Assembly (NCBI RefSeq): GCF_003788585.1
Contig: NZ_AYKG01000009.1
Coordinates: forward strand, 1 to 64,000
Source: Salinisphaera japonica YTM-1
GTDB taxonomy: Bacteria; Pseudomonadota; Gammaproteobacteria; Nevskiales; Salinisphaeraceae
DNA length: 64,000 nt
Direction: 5' to 3'
Shown: in pieces, positions 45,428 to 52,851 of the stretch
How positions within the stretch are numbered: the stretch's first letter is position 1
Layout: every line of letters begins with the position of its first letter
Notes under the pieces: generated by a model
The model's database searches: none
The model's input: only the letters and a program-made list of their open reading frames with translations
What the model was told of the DNA's origin: nothing
Made by a program: the position numbers and the translations under genes

Positions 45428-46312
45428 TCAGTCGAGCTTGTCGCGTGCCTTGGCCTGTTCTTCGTCGTCCACTTCTTCGTCTTCGGGATCCTCTTCCAGG
45501 TCGCCGCCGCAGTATTTGCAATAGTGGGCGTCGCCCTCGTGGCCACTGCGTTCGCAGTGCGGACACATGATCTTCTGGCGATTATTGCGGATTTCGTTGG
45601 TCAGTTCGGCGGTGATCACGCCGGTGGTCACGGCAAGCACCGAGTAGCCGATCAGAATAGCGATGCCGGCAATGGTCTGGCCGACCGGCGTAGCCGGGGA
45701 TATATCGCCGTAGCCAACGGTCGTGATGGTGACAATGGCCCAGTAGATCGAGCGGGGAATGCTCGTGAATCCCGTGGCCGGGCCCTCGACCACGTACATG
45801 ACGGCGCCCAGAACGGTCACGAACAGCGCCAGCGCGCCGAGAAAGATCTGCAGCTTGCGCTGGGCCTGTCGCAGCGAGCGTTGCAGCAGCTGCAGATCGT
45901 TGGCGTATTCCACGAGCTTGAGTACGCGAAAGATACGCATGATGCGCAGCACGCGAATAGCGATGAAGAAATGCGAGCTGGGCACGACGAGTGCGATATA
46001 CATCGGTAGGATCGAGGCCAGATCAACCAGGCCATAGAAACTGCGGATATAGGCCAGCCGACGCCGCGCGGCATAGATACGCACGACGTATTCAACGGTG
46101 AAAAGGCCCGTGAAGACCCACTCGAGAATGTTGAGCAGGCCGCCGATCTGATCTCGAATCGCGGCGACCGAGAGCAGCATCAGGTTGACGACGCTGGCCA
46201 CGATCACGACCAGCAGAATGACGTCGAACGTCCAGCCGCCGCGCGTGTCGGTGCCGAAGATGATGCGCCACAGTTCCTGGCGCAGCCCGCTCATCTCGTT
46301 TTTATCGTTCAT
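45428..46312 (-). CDS. Voltage-gated-type potassium channel with C-terminal zinc ribbon
   Basis: This 294-residue protein has six membrane segments. The S4-like helix IRVLRIMRIFRVLKL has Arg every third residue, the pore loop carries selectivity filter TTVGYGDISP, and S6 is GIAILIGYSVLAVTTGVITAEL. The cytoplasmic tail has CPHC ... CKYCGG, two Cys pairs that can bind zinc, then a very acidic end (EEDPEDEEVDDEEQ). Selective potassium passage across the inner membrane is expected. The gene is monocistronic, convergent with the desaturase across repeat element C. Confidence 0.9.
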   Translation of the reverse strand: MNDKNEMSGLRQELWRIIFGTDTRGGWTFDVILLVVIVASVVNLMLLSVAAIRDQIGGLLNILEWVFTGLFTVEYVVRIYAARRRLAYIRSFYGLVDLASILPMYIALVVPSSHFFIAIRVLRIMRIFRVLKLVEYANDLQLLQRSLRQAQRKLQIFLGALALFVTVLGAVMYVVEGPATGFTSIPRSIYWAIVTITTVGYGDISPATPVGQTIAGIAILIGYSVLAVTTGVITAELTNEIRNNRQKIMCPHCERSGHEGDAHYCKYCGGDLEEDPEDEEVDDEEQAKARDKLD

Positions 46313-46408
46313 CCCGACCGATCTGGCGTAAGGTCATGTCTCAGGGTAAACGATACGACGCCGGGCAGTGGCAGGCGTGACTGCTGCCAGGCGGCGGCGG
46401 TCAGTGCA

Positions 46409-47008
46409 TCAAAGATTGCTCGGGTCACCCGTGCCGGGGCCGCGATTGGCAAGCACGCGTCGGGACTGCCAGTAGTGATGCCGCCAATAGACGTTGTCCA
46501 GGCGCGAGATCGTCACGCCGGCGCTGCTCGAGGCGTGCATGAAGCGCCCCTGGCCCATATAGATGCCCACGTGTCGCGACAGATGCCCGGTCTTGAAGAA
46601 GACGAGATCCCCGGTGCGCAGATCGGTCTTGGGTACCGATAGCCCGATGCGGGCCTGTTGCACGGTGGTCCGTGGCAGCTCGAAGGATTCCACCTGGTCG
46701 AGGGTCTGTTGAACAAAGCTCGAGCAGTCCACGCCGTGCTTGGACTCGCCGCCGTAGCGATAGGGCGTGCCGGCCCAGCTGTCATACACGCCGTGGAGTG
46801 CAGCGCGCAGCTTGTCGCGCGCGGCGGCCAGCCCGCTCGCGCCGGCCTCGAGCCAGGACTGCTCGTCATCGGCCGAAGCTGTCTGGCGTTGATGCCCGCC
46901 GCCTGCGCCGGCGGCATCCGGCCCGCCGCCAACACGTGCCGTACCGGCACAGCCGGAAACCAGCAGCGTGATCAGACACATCATCAACAGGTGCTGTCGA
47001 TAGGCCAT
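46409..47008 (-). CDS. NlpC/P60 family lipoprotein, peptidoglycan endopeptidase
   Basis: This lipoprotein of about 199 residues starts at ATG 47008 (MAYRQHLLMM) with lipobox VSGC. The NlpC/P60 domain has the catalytic Cys in HGVDCSSFVQQ, the His in LSRHVGIYMGQGRFMHAS, and YRYGGESK before it, as in Spr/MepS. It would cleave meso-DAP cross-links of peptidoglycan from the outer-membrane side. The frame extends to 47059 but that part has no signal-peptide logic. Confidence 0.9.
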   Translation of the reverse strand: MAYRQHLLMMCLITLLVSGCAGTARVGGGPDAAGAGGGHQRQTASADDEQSWLEAGASGLAAARDKLRAALHGVYDSWAGTPYRYGGESKHGVDCSSFVQQTLDQVESFELPRTTVQQARIGLSVPKTDLRTGDLVFFKTGHLSRHVGIYMGQGRFMHASSSAGVTISRLDNVYWRHHYWQSRRVLANRGPGTGDPSNL

Positions 47009-47201
47009 GTGTGAGCGCGAGATAACGCGCGCCGTCGAAATCAAAAGCGTATTCGCCACGATGCAGGTGCCCCGCCCGGTCGTATTGATAGTGTTCCTGC
47101 CTGCCCACTCGCCCGGTCATGGGTGGTGAGTGGGTTGATACCGCCTGCGGATTGGCAAATAGCCCTCTGCCAACCCGCCGCTAACCGATCATACCCTGCG
47201 G

Positions 47202-47309
47202 GTGCGGGCCAAATGTTCGTGGATCAACCACGACACGGTGCCCAACGGCCACGAAAAGATGATCGACGATGCGCGCATGGCGCTCGCACGCCGGTTCAAC
47301 AGGGCCTAA
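47202..47309 (+). CDS. Possible 35-codon small ORF or gene remnant upstream of ppx
   Basis: This frame starts GTG (RAKCSWINHD) and ends NRA before TAA at 47307-47309. About 86 percent of its third positions are G or C, as in real genes here, and it ends 9 bp before the ppx ATG. It has no good ribosome site, and I do not recognise it. It could be a leader peptide or the tail of a lost gene. The rest of the 300-bp gap (47009-47318) shows nothing else I can support. Confidence 0.25.
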   Translation: MRAKCSWINHDTVPNGHEKMIDDARMALARRFNRA

Positions 47310-47318
47310 GATAGTGTG

Positions 47319-48884
47319 ATGACGAGCGCTTTGAAAACCCCTGCGGCCGAAAACACGGCGTTGACCCTGGCCGCGGTGGATCTCGGCTCCAACAGTTTTC
47401 ATATGATCGTGGTGCAGGTCGAGGGCGGCCAGCAACGCATCGTGGATCGGCTGAAAGAGTCCGTGCGCCTGGCCGGGGGGCTGAATCCCGACGGCTCGTT
47501 GGATAGCGCGACCCGCGAGCGGGCGCTGGCCTGTCTATCACGGTTCGGCCAGCGGCTGGCCCAGCTGCCGGCCCTCCAGGTGCGCGTGGTGGGTACCAAC
47601 ACGCTGCGCCAGGCCCGCCAGGCTGCGGACTTCCTGGCTCAGGCAGAGGCCGCTCTCGGTCATCCCATCGAGATCATCTACGGCGCCGAAGAGGCCCGCC
47701 TGATCTACGCTGGCGTCTGTGAAGATCTGGGTGATACCCACGAGCAGCGTCTGGTTGTGGATATCGGCGGGGGGTCGACCGAGCTGGTGATCGGCCAGGG
47801 CCATCACACACGACACGTCGAAAGCGTGGCCCTCGGGGCCGTGACCTTCACGCGCGAGTTCTTCGGCGACGGCAAGATCAGCAAATCACGCTGGCAGGCC
47901 GCGGTCATGGCTGCACGCGTGGTTCTCGAGCCTTTGGCCTATACCTATCGCCAGGCCGGCTGGACGCACGCCATCGGTGCCTCGGGCAGTATCAAATCCA
48001 TCCTGCGGGCCACCGGCGTGGAGGATCCCATGGGCGTGATCACGCCCGACGCACTCAAGGATCTGGCGCGCCAGGTTCGAAAGACCGGCCAGATCCAGAA
48101 GCTGTCACTGCCCGGGCTGGCCGATGACCGCCAGGCGATCTTCGCCGGCGGCCTGGCGGTTCTGGTGGCGGTCTTCGAAAGCCTGGGCGTTGAGCGCATG
48201 AGCGTGTCGGACAAGGCCCTGCGCGAAGGGGTGATCAGCGATCTGCTGGACCGCCTGGCCGCGCATGATTCACGCGACGACGGCGTGGAAGAGGCCGCCG
48301 AGCGTTTCCATGTGGATATGGCCCACGGCATGCGGGTCGCGGCGACCGCCGAGCGGCTGTGGGCCAGCGACCGCCCGGAGAACGCCGCCGATGAAAGCGC
48401 GGCCGACCACGCCATGCGCCAGACCCTGGGCTGGGCCGGCATGCTGCACGAGATCGGCCTGGCGATCGCGCATCGCGGCTACCACAAGCACGGGGCCTAT
48501 CTGCTGGCACACGCTGATCTGCGCGGGTTTTCACAGGCGGATCAGCATCGCCTGTCGTTGCTTGTGCGCCTGCATCGAGGCCGGCTGCGCACCGAATTGC
48601 TGGACGATGTGCCCGAGCTTTGGCGGGCCCGCCTGCTACGGGCCGCGCTCATGCTGCGCCTGGCGGTGATTTTGCACCGGGCGCGTAATCCCGCCAATCG
48701 GCCACAGGCGCGGGTCGCGATAGCGCAATCACGTATCGTGCTCACGCTCGATGCCGAGTGGCTTGCCGATCGACCGTTGGCCCGTGCCGATCTGGATGCC
48801 GAAGTCGCGCGCCTGGCCAAGGCCGGCTTTGAGCTGTCGGTCGAGACATTCGCCGAGGCCGAGCCGCCCGAGACGACAGGCTAG
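47319..48884 (+). CDS. ppx: Exopolyphosphatase Ppx/GppA
   Basis: This 521-residue protein has ASKHA-fold phosphate loops: AAVDLGSNSFHM at residues about 19-30 and VVDIGGGSTELVIG near 148, with EIIYGAEEARLIYAGV between. The C-terminal HD-like domain has HDVAHG-type elements (VDMAHGMRVA, AGMLHEIGLAI and HRGYHKHGAYL). It releases phosphate from polyphosphate ends and/or hydrolyses pppGpp. No ppk gene lies in the window. GTG 47316 directly precedes ATG 47319 in frame. Confidence 0.93.
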   Translation: MTSALKTPAAENTALTLAAVDLGSNSFHMIVVQVEGGQQRIVDRLKESVRLAGGLNPDGSLDSATRERALACLSRFGQRLAQLPALQVRVVGTNTLRQARQAADFLAQAEAALGHPIEIIYGAEEARLIYAGVCEDLGDTHEQRLVVDIGGGSTELVIGQGHHTRHVESVALGAVTFTREFFGDGKISKSRWQAAVMAARVVLEPLAYTYRQAGWTHAIGASGSIKSILRATGVEDPMGVITPDALKDLARQVRKTGQIQKLSLPGLADDRQAIFAGGLAVLVAVFESLGVERMSVSDKALREGVISDLLDRLAAHDSRDDGVEEAAERFHVDMAHGMRVAATAERLWASDRPENAADESAADHAMRQTLGWAGMLHEIGLAIAHRGYHKHGAYLLAHADLRGFSQADQHRLSLLVRLHRGRLRTELLDDVPELWRARLLRAALMLRLAVILHRARNPANRPQARVAIAQSRIVLTLDAEWLADRPLARADLDAEVARLAKAGFELSVETFAEAEPPETTG

Positions 48885-48917
48885 CGCGGCCCGCGGCGGC
48901 CCGACTGATGCCTCGGG

Positions 48918-50537
48918 TCAGCGCGTGTGGCCGGTATTGAACTCGCGCACGGCGGCAAAGCTGATGTCCGGCCAGCGTTCTTCGGTGAGCTGGAGTTTCA
49001 CGCGCGAGGGGGCCAGATAGACCAGGGCGCCGGCGTGATCCTCGGCGATGCCGGTATCCATCTTGTTGCGAAACCGATCGATCTCGCGTGGTTCGCCGTA
49101 GATCCAGCGGGCGGTGAAGACCTCGATGCCTTCGAAGCCGGCATTCACGTTGTATTCCGTGCGCAGGCGTTCGGCCACCACGTCGAACTGGAGCGTGCCG
49201 ACCGCGCCCAGAATCACGTCGTTGTTATGCAGCGGGCGAAAGACCTGCGTCGCGCCTTCTTCGCACAGCTGGTCAAGGCCCTTGTGCAGCGCCTTGGCCT
49301 TGAGCGGGTCACGCAGCACCACGCGCTGGAACAGTTCGGGCGCGAAATTCGGGATACCGGTGAAGGCCAGCTCCTCGCCCTCGGAAAAACAATCGCCGAT
49401 GGCGATCGTGCCGTGGTTGTGGATGCCGATGATATCGCCCGGCCAGGCGGTGTCGGCGTGCTCGCGCCGATTGGCCATGAAGGTGATGGCATCACCCACG
49501 CGGATATCCTTGCCCGCGCGCAGATGGCGCATCTTCATGCCTTTCTGATAATGCCCGGAGCAGATCCGCATGAAGGCGATACGGTCGCGATGCTGTGGAT
49601 CCATGTTGGCCTGGATCTTGAACACGAAGCCGGATAACGGTTTTTCGGTCGGCGTGACCTCGCGCGAGACGGTCTCGTGCGCCTGTGGGGCCGGGGCCCA
49701 TTCCACGAACGAATCCAGCAGGGGCCGGATGCCGAAATTATTGACCGCCGAGCCAAAGAACACGGGGGTGACTTCGCCGGCCCGATAGCGTTCCAGGTCG
49801 AAGCCAGAGCCGGCCTCGCGCACCAGCTCGATCTCCTCGAGCAGATCGTCGTAGTAATCGCCGGCGATCTCTTTCAGGCGATCATCCGCCAGCCCGTCGA
49901 GCGTGATCGTGCGCCCGCCGGCCTCGTTGTCGCTGCCTTCGTAGAGATGCACCTTGTCTTCGAGCAGGTGATACACGCCCTTGAACGCCCGGCCCATGCC
50001 GATCGGCCAAGTGATCGGCGCGCACTCGATCTTCAGGATATCCTCGATCTCGTCGAGCACCTCGATCGGCGGGCGCCCGTCGCGGTCCATCTTGTTGATG
50101 AAGGTGAAGATCGGCGTGGTACGCAGCCGACAGACCTCCATCAGTTTGATGGTCCGGGGCTCCACACCCCGGGCGATATCGATGACCATCAGGGCCGAGT
50201 CGACGGCTGTCAGCGTGCGGTATGTGTCTTCGGAGAAGTCTTCGTGGCCCGGTGTGTCCAGCAGGTTGACGATGCGCTCGTTGTAAGGGAACTGCATCAC
50301 CGACGTGGTCACCGAAATACCACGCGATTGCTCCATGGCCATCCAGTCGGAGGTGGCGTGCCGTGAGGCCTTGCGGCCCTTGACCGTGCCAGCCAGCTGG
50401 ATCGCACCGCCGAACAGCAGCAGCTTTTCTGTCAGCGTGGTTTTGCCGGCGTCCGGATGAGAAATGATGGCGAACGTGCGGCGCAGATCGGCTTCCTGCG
50501 CAGTCGCGGCATCGGCAACCGCTTCGGGCTGATTCAT
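48918..50537 (-). CDS. prfC: Peptide chain release factor 3
   Basis: This 539-residue translational GTPase has G1 [11 protein letters not shown], the G2 region [13 protein letters not shown]3 DTPGHEDF and G4 FINKMDRDG. The RF3-specific [15 protein letters not shown] and GPTGALQ-like QFDVV regions lie near the C-terminus. It recycles RF1 and RF2 from the ribosome. GGAG lies 7 bases before the ATG, and a 9-bp inverted repeat sits in the leader. Confidence 0.96.
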   Translation of the reverse strand: MNQPEAVADAATAQEADLRRTFAIISHPDAGKTTLTEKLLLFGGAIQLAGTVKGRKASRHATSDWMAMEQSRGISVTTSVMQFPYNERIVNLLDTPGHEDFSEDTYRTLTAVDSALMVIDIARGVEPRTIKLMEVCRLRTTPIFTFINKMDRDGRPPIEVLDEIEDILKIECAPITWPIGMGRAFKGVYHLLEDKVHLYEGSDNEAGGRTITLDGLADDRLKEIAGDYYDDLLEEIELVREAGSGFDLERYRAGEVTPVFFGSAVNNFGIRPLLDSFVEWAPAPQAHETVSREVTPTEKPLSGFVFKIQANMDPQHRDRIAFMRICSGHYQKGMKMRHLRAGKDIRVGDAITFMANRREHADTAWPGDIIGIHNHGTIAIGDCFSEGEELAFTGIPNFAPELFQRVVLRDPLKAKALHKGLDQLCEEGATQVFRPLHNNDVILGAVGTLQFDVVAERLRTEYNVNAGFEGIEVFTARWIYGEPREIDRFRNKMDTGIAEDHAGALVYLAPSRVKLQLTEERWPDISFAAVREFNTGHTR

Positions 50538-50548
50538 TTGAAACTCCG

Positions 50549-50574
50549 TAGATACGACCGGTCGATCGTATCTA
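50549..50574. promoter_or_regulatory. 9-bp inverted repeat in the prfC leader
   Basis: TAGATACGA (50549-50557) and TCGTATCTA (50566-50574) are perfect inverted arms around an 8-base centre, 12 bp ahead of the prfC start. It could be a repressor operator or a hairpin near the ribosome site. A looser symmetric TATAG-N7-CTATA lies at about 50601-50617 in the promoter zone. Confidence 0.45.
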
Positions 50575-50669
50575 TCTGACTGGACTCGGTTTAATAAATG
50601 TATAGTGCAGTGCTATATGCAATACAGGCAGAAACAATTAGCGGATTAAAAACGATCCGACTATAGTCT

Positions 50670-50851
50670 TAATCGAACGCAACGGAGCAATTCCGTTGCT
50701 ACAGCAGAACCGGTGTTCCCCCTTCACCGACTCTGCGGATGCAGCCGCCTCTTACCCGAGTCCGGTGGCTGCTTCCTCCGTGTCGTCCGCCCCCTGGCGG
50801 CACGGTTAAGCTGGCCCGGGTCGGATGCCCTCCCGATCCGGGCCTCTTTTT
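50670..50851 (+). ncRNA. Candidate structured small RNA with intrinsic terminator
   Basis: This non-coding stretch of about 180 nt between prfC and acyP is transcribable only rightward: a TATAGT -10 box (50662-50667) precedes it and a strong terminator ends it. Hairpins in order are 50679-50699 (8-bp perfect stem) and 50711-50729 (5 bp). Next come either 50733-50744 (CTGC-GGAT-GCAG) or the mutually exclusive 50741-50772 (9-bp stem). 50778-50805 follows (two stacked 5-bp stems with a bulge), then the terminator. GGA sits in exposed loops more than once, reminiscent of CsrA targets. It matches no RNA family I can name. Confidence 0.42.
50813..50851 (+). terminator. Strong intrinsic terminator of the candidate sRNA
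   Basis: GGCCCGG (50813-50819) extended by five further pairs matches CCGGGCC (50838-50844), giving a stem of about 12 bp and then TCTTTTT. There is no T run on the minus strand, so it serves a plus-strand transcript, although both neighbouring genes are on the minus strand. Confidence 0.85.
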
Positions 50852-50859
50852 GTCTGGTC

Positions 50860-51138
50860 TCAGCGAATCTCGAACGGCTGCTGCAATACCGTTTGTGTAT
50901 CTGCAACGCCTGTTTCGGCGATTTCGCGCACCACCGCACCGGCTGGCCCGTGTCCCAGCCAGCGAGCCAGCGTATCGAGTGCCTCTGCCGGGCCGGCGGC
51001 CGTGACCTCGACATCGCCGTCCGGGCGGTTGGCGACCCAGCCCGCCAGATCCAGGCGTCGCGCCTCGGCCTGTGTCGCGGCCCGAAAGCCCACGCCCTGA
51101 ACGGTGCCCGTGACACGGAAATAGCGGGTTTCGGACAT
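50860..51138 (-). CDS. acyP: Acylphosphatase
   Basis: This 92-residue protein has the two acylphosphatase signatures: VTGTVQGVGFRAAT with the catalytic Arg (residue about 19) and GWVANRPDGDVEV with the catalytic Asn (residue about 37). It hydrolyses carboxyl-phosphate bonds such as acyl phosphates. Its end converges with the candidate small RNA. It is divergent from the hypothetical gene at 51196. Confidence 0.94.
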   Translation of the reverse strand: MSETRYFRVTGTVQGVGFRAATQAEARRLDLAGWVANRPDGDVEVTAAGPAEALDTLARWLGHGPAGAVVREIAETGVADTQTVLQQPFEIR

Positions 51139-51195
51139 GCTTAAAGGCGTATACTCAGGGCGAGCCGTGAATTATACATGCTCGGAGGCACGCGC

Positions 51196-51894
51196 ATGTG
51201 GCAGGAATTGACCCAGGTCTTTACATCGAGCCGGTCCGAGAACGTGCCCGGCACGCGTCGGGCACGTCAGACCCATCTGCAATTCAGATTGCCCAACCCG
51301 TACGGCGGCAAGCCGTGGGTCACGGCCACGCTGGCGCTATCCAGCACGCCGGCGACCCAGGGCGATACGGTGCGTGTCCGCGCCCATATCGATAGCTGTT
51401 TTCACGCGCCGGCGGCCCCGGCCGATCGCACGGCACTGGCGCACGATTCAGGTAAAGACAGCGGCGGACGTCGTCGGGCGCTGGCGCGTCACGGCAAGAC
51501 CCTGGCGGCCAACGCGGCCCGCCGCGGGTTGGAGTACGTGCCGCGCCCGATCATGCGGCGCCTGGCCGAGCAGCGCCACCAGCGCTGGCTGGATATGCAG
51601 ATCAGTACCGCGCCGCTGGATGCGGGCGCGGCCGCGCTCATGCCGGCCGCGCTCAAGGCGCGCTACGGTGATGCCTTGCCACGGCTCATTCAGGGCGCGC
51701 CCCGTGTGGGGATCTGGTCCGGGCCGGCCGGCGGGGCGCTGGGCGGTGTCGCACGCTTGGCAATGGTGCAGTTTGACGACCGTGACCTGGCACCGGGCAC
51801 GGACAAGCCACGCGACGAGCGGTTCAGTCTGAACCTGACGATCGGCGAGCTCATCGAGCCGGTTAGCGCGCACGCCGACGACGATCTCGACTGA
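51196..51894 (+). CDS. Conserved-looking protein of unknown function in a cytochrome operon
   Basis: This protein of about 232 residues starts at ATG 51196, which has GGAGG seven bases upstream. It has no signal peptide or membrane segment, an Arg- and Ala-rich middle (GRRRALARHGKTLAANAARRG) and a more structured C-terminal half (LPRLIQGAPRVGIWSGPAGGALG). I do not recognise the family. It begins an apparent four-gene operon with two cytochromes c and a small membrane protein, spaced by 4 bp or overlapping, so a role connected with that electron-transfer unit is possible. Confidence 0.7.
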   Translation: MWQELTQVFTSSRSENVPGTRRARQTHLQFRLPNPYGGKPWVTATLALSSTPATQGDTVRVRAHIDSCFHAPAAPADRTALAHDSGKDSGGRRRALARHGKTLAANAARRGLEYVPRPIMRRLAEQRHQRWLDMQISTAPLDAGAAALMPAALKARYGDALPRLIQGAPRVGIWSGPAGGALGGVARLAMVQFDDRDLAPGTDKPRDERFSLNLTIGELIEPVSAHADDDLD

Positions 51895-51898
51895 GCGG

Positions 51899-52249
51899 GT
51901 GCCGGGCATAGGTCATCGCAGCCGCCGCGTGTGGCTGTTGCTCGTGCTGGCCGGACTGGGCCTAAGCGCGGCGACGGCCGCGCCGATCCCGGGTAATGCT
52001 GATCATGGGCAGGTGCTGTTCGAGACCTGTCGTGGCTGTCATGCCATCGACGGTTATCGCAACGCCTATCCGAATTATCCGGTGCCGCGGGTTGCCGGCC
52101 AGCAGCCGGACTATATCGTGGATGCCTTGAAAGCCTATCGCGCGGGCAAGCGCAATCACCCGACGATGCAGGCGCAGGCGGCGAGCCTGTCGGATCAGGA
52201 CATGGCCGATATCGCGGCCTATCTGGCCGGCCACGGACACACACAATGA
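51899..52249 (+). CDS. Small secreted c-type cytochrome
   Basis: This 116-residue protein starts GTG and has a signal peptide (RRVWLLLVLAGLGLSAATA, cleavage near AAP). The mature class I cytochrome c domain has one haem site CRGCH and a distal Met in HPTMQAQA. LSDQDMADIAAYLAGHG is the C-terminal helix typical of cytochrome c4/c553 units. It is a periplasmic electron carrier. Its stop overlaps the next gene by four bases (ATGA), so the two cytochromes are translated together. Confidence 0.88.
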   Translation: MPGIGHRSRRVWLLLVLAGLGLSAATAAPIPGNADHGQVLFETCRGCHAIDGYRNAYPNYPVPRVAGQQPDYIVDALKAYRAGKRNHPTMQAQAASLSDQDMADIAAYLAGHGHTQ

Positions 52250-52632
52250 CGGCGCGGCGGCCTGCGACATTGGCTTTATTGCTGCTTGGCCTGCTTGGCG
52301 CCTGCAGCTCGGACAATACGCCCGACGTCGACGGCCAGGCGCTGGCCGGTCGACGTGCGGCGTGTGCGGCCTGTCACGGCAAGACCGGTATCGCCCAGGC
52401 GCCGAATTTCCCGACGATCGCCGGCCAGCCGACCGAGTATCTGGTGCAGGCGATGACCGCTTATCGCGAGGGCCGTCGTGACAACGCGATCATGAACGGC
52501 CAGATGCGCGGCTTTACCGACGCCGAGATTCAGGCACTGGCCATCTATTATCACCAACAATCGTCGCCGCTGGCGCGCATGCCCGAACATGCTGGCGCCC
52601 GAGTGGACAACGACCAGGGAGTAACACAATGA
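52246..52632 (+). CDS. Lipoprotein c-type cytochrome
   Basis: This 128-residue protein has lipobox LGAC, so it is anchored to a membrane on the periplasmic side. It has one haem site CAACHG, QAPNFPTIAGQPTEYL and the Met ligand in IMNGQMRGFTDAEIQALAIYY, the pattern of one half of a cytochrome c4. With the preceding soluble cytochrome it may act as the two halves of a c4-like shuttle. It overlaps the next gene by four bases. Confidence 0.88.
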   Translation: MTARRPATLALLLLGLLGACSSDNTPDVDGQALAGRRAACAACHGKTGIAQAPNFPTIAGQPTEYLVQAMTAYREGRRDNAIMNGQMRGFTDAEIQALAIYYHQQSSPLARMPEHAGARVDNDQGVTQ

Positions 52633-52844
52633 CGAACTTCACGATTTATATGCTGGGTGTGATCGTCGCCATCGGCGCGATGGGCTACGGCGCGTTTGCG
52701 CTCGGGGTCGACCCGATGTGGATCGGCATCGGCGTGGCCGTACTGTTCGGCCTGGGATTGATGGGCGCGGCCCGCAAGGCGGGCATCGGCCGCGATAACC
52801 CGGATAACGCCCGCGGGCCGAACAACACCGAGCGTCGGCGCTAG
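52629..52844 (+). CDS. Small two-helix membrane protein
   Basis: This 71-residue protein has two hydrophobic helices (residues about 5-26 and 30-48) and a polar, basic C-terminal tail (ARKAGIGRDNPDNARGPNNTERRR). It is translationally coupled to the lipoprotein cytochrome. I do not recognise the family. It could anchor or assemble the cytochromes. It ends 7 bp from the convergent parB stop. Confidence 0.7.
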   Translation: MTNFTIYMLGVIVAIGAMGYGAFALGVDPMWIGIGVAVLFGLGLMGAARKAGIGRDNPDNARGPNNTERRR

Positions 52845-52851
52845 TCAGGGC

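Noticed and set aside
47010-47120. YD-repeat-like peptide (HYQYDRAGHL) on the minus strand upstream of the NlpC gene
   Set aside because: Only about 37 codons before it runs into the real NlpC gene in another frame, with no stop or ribosome site of its own. Too short to distinguish from chance.
50768-50785. Resemblance of GGAGGAAGCAGCC (minus strand) to the SRP RNA (ffs) core
   Set aside because: The universally conserved GGAA tetraloop context and its pairing arm are missing, and the terminator belongs to the other strand.
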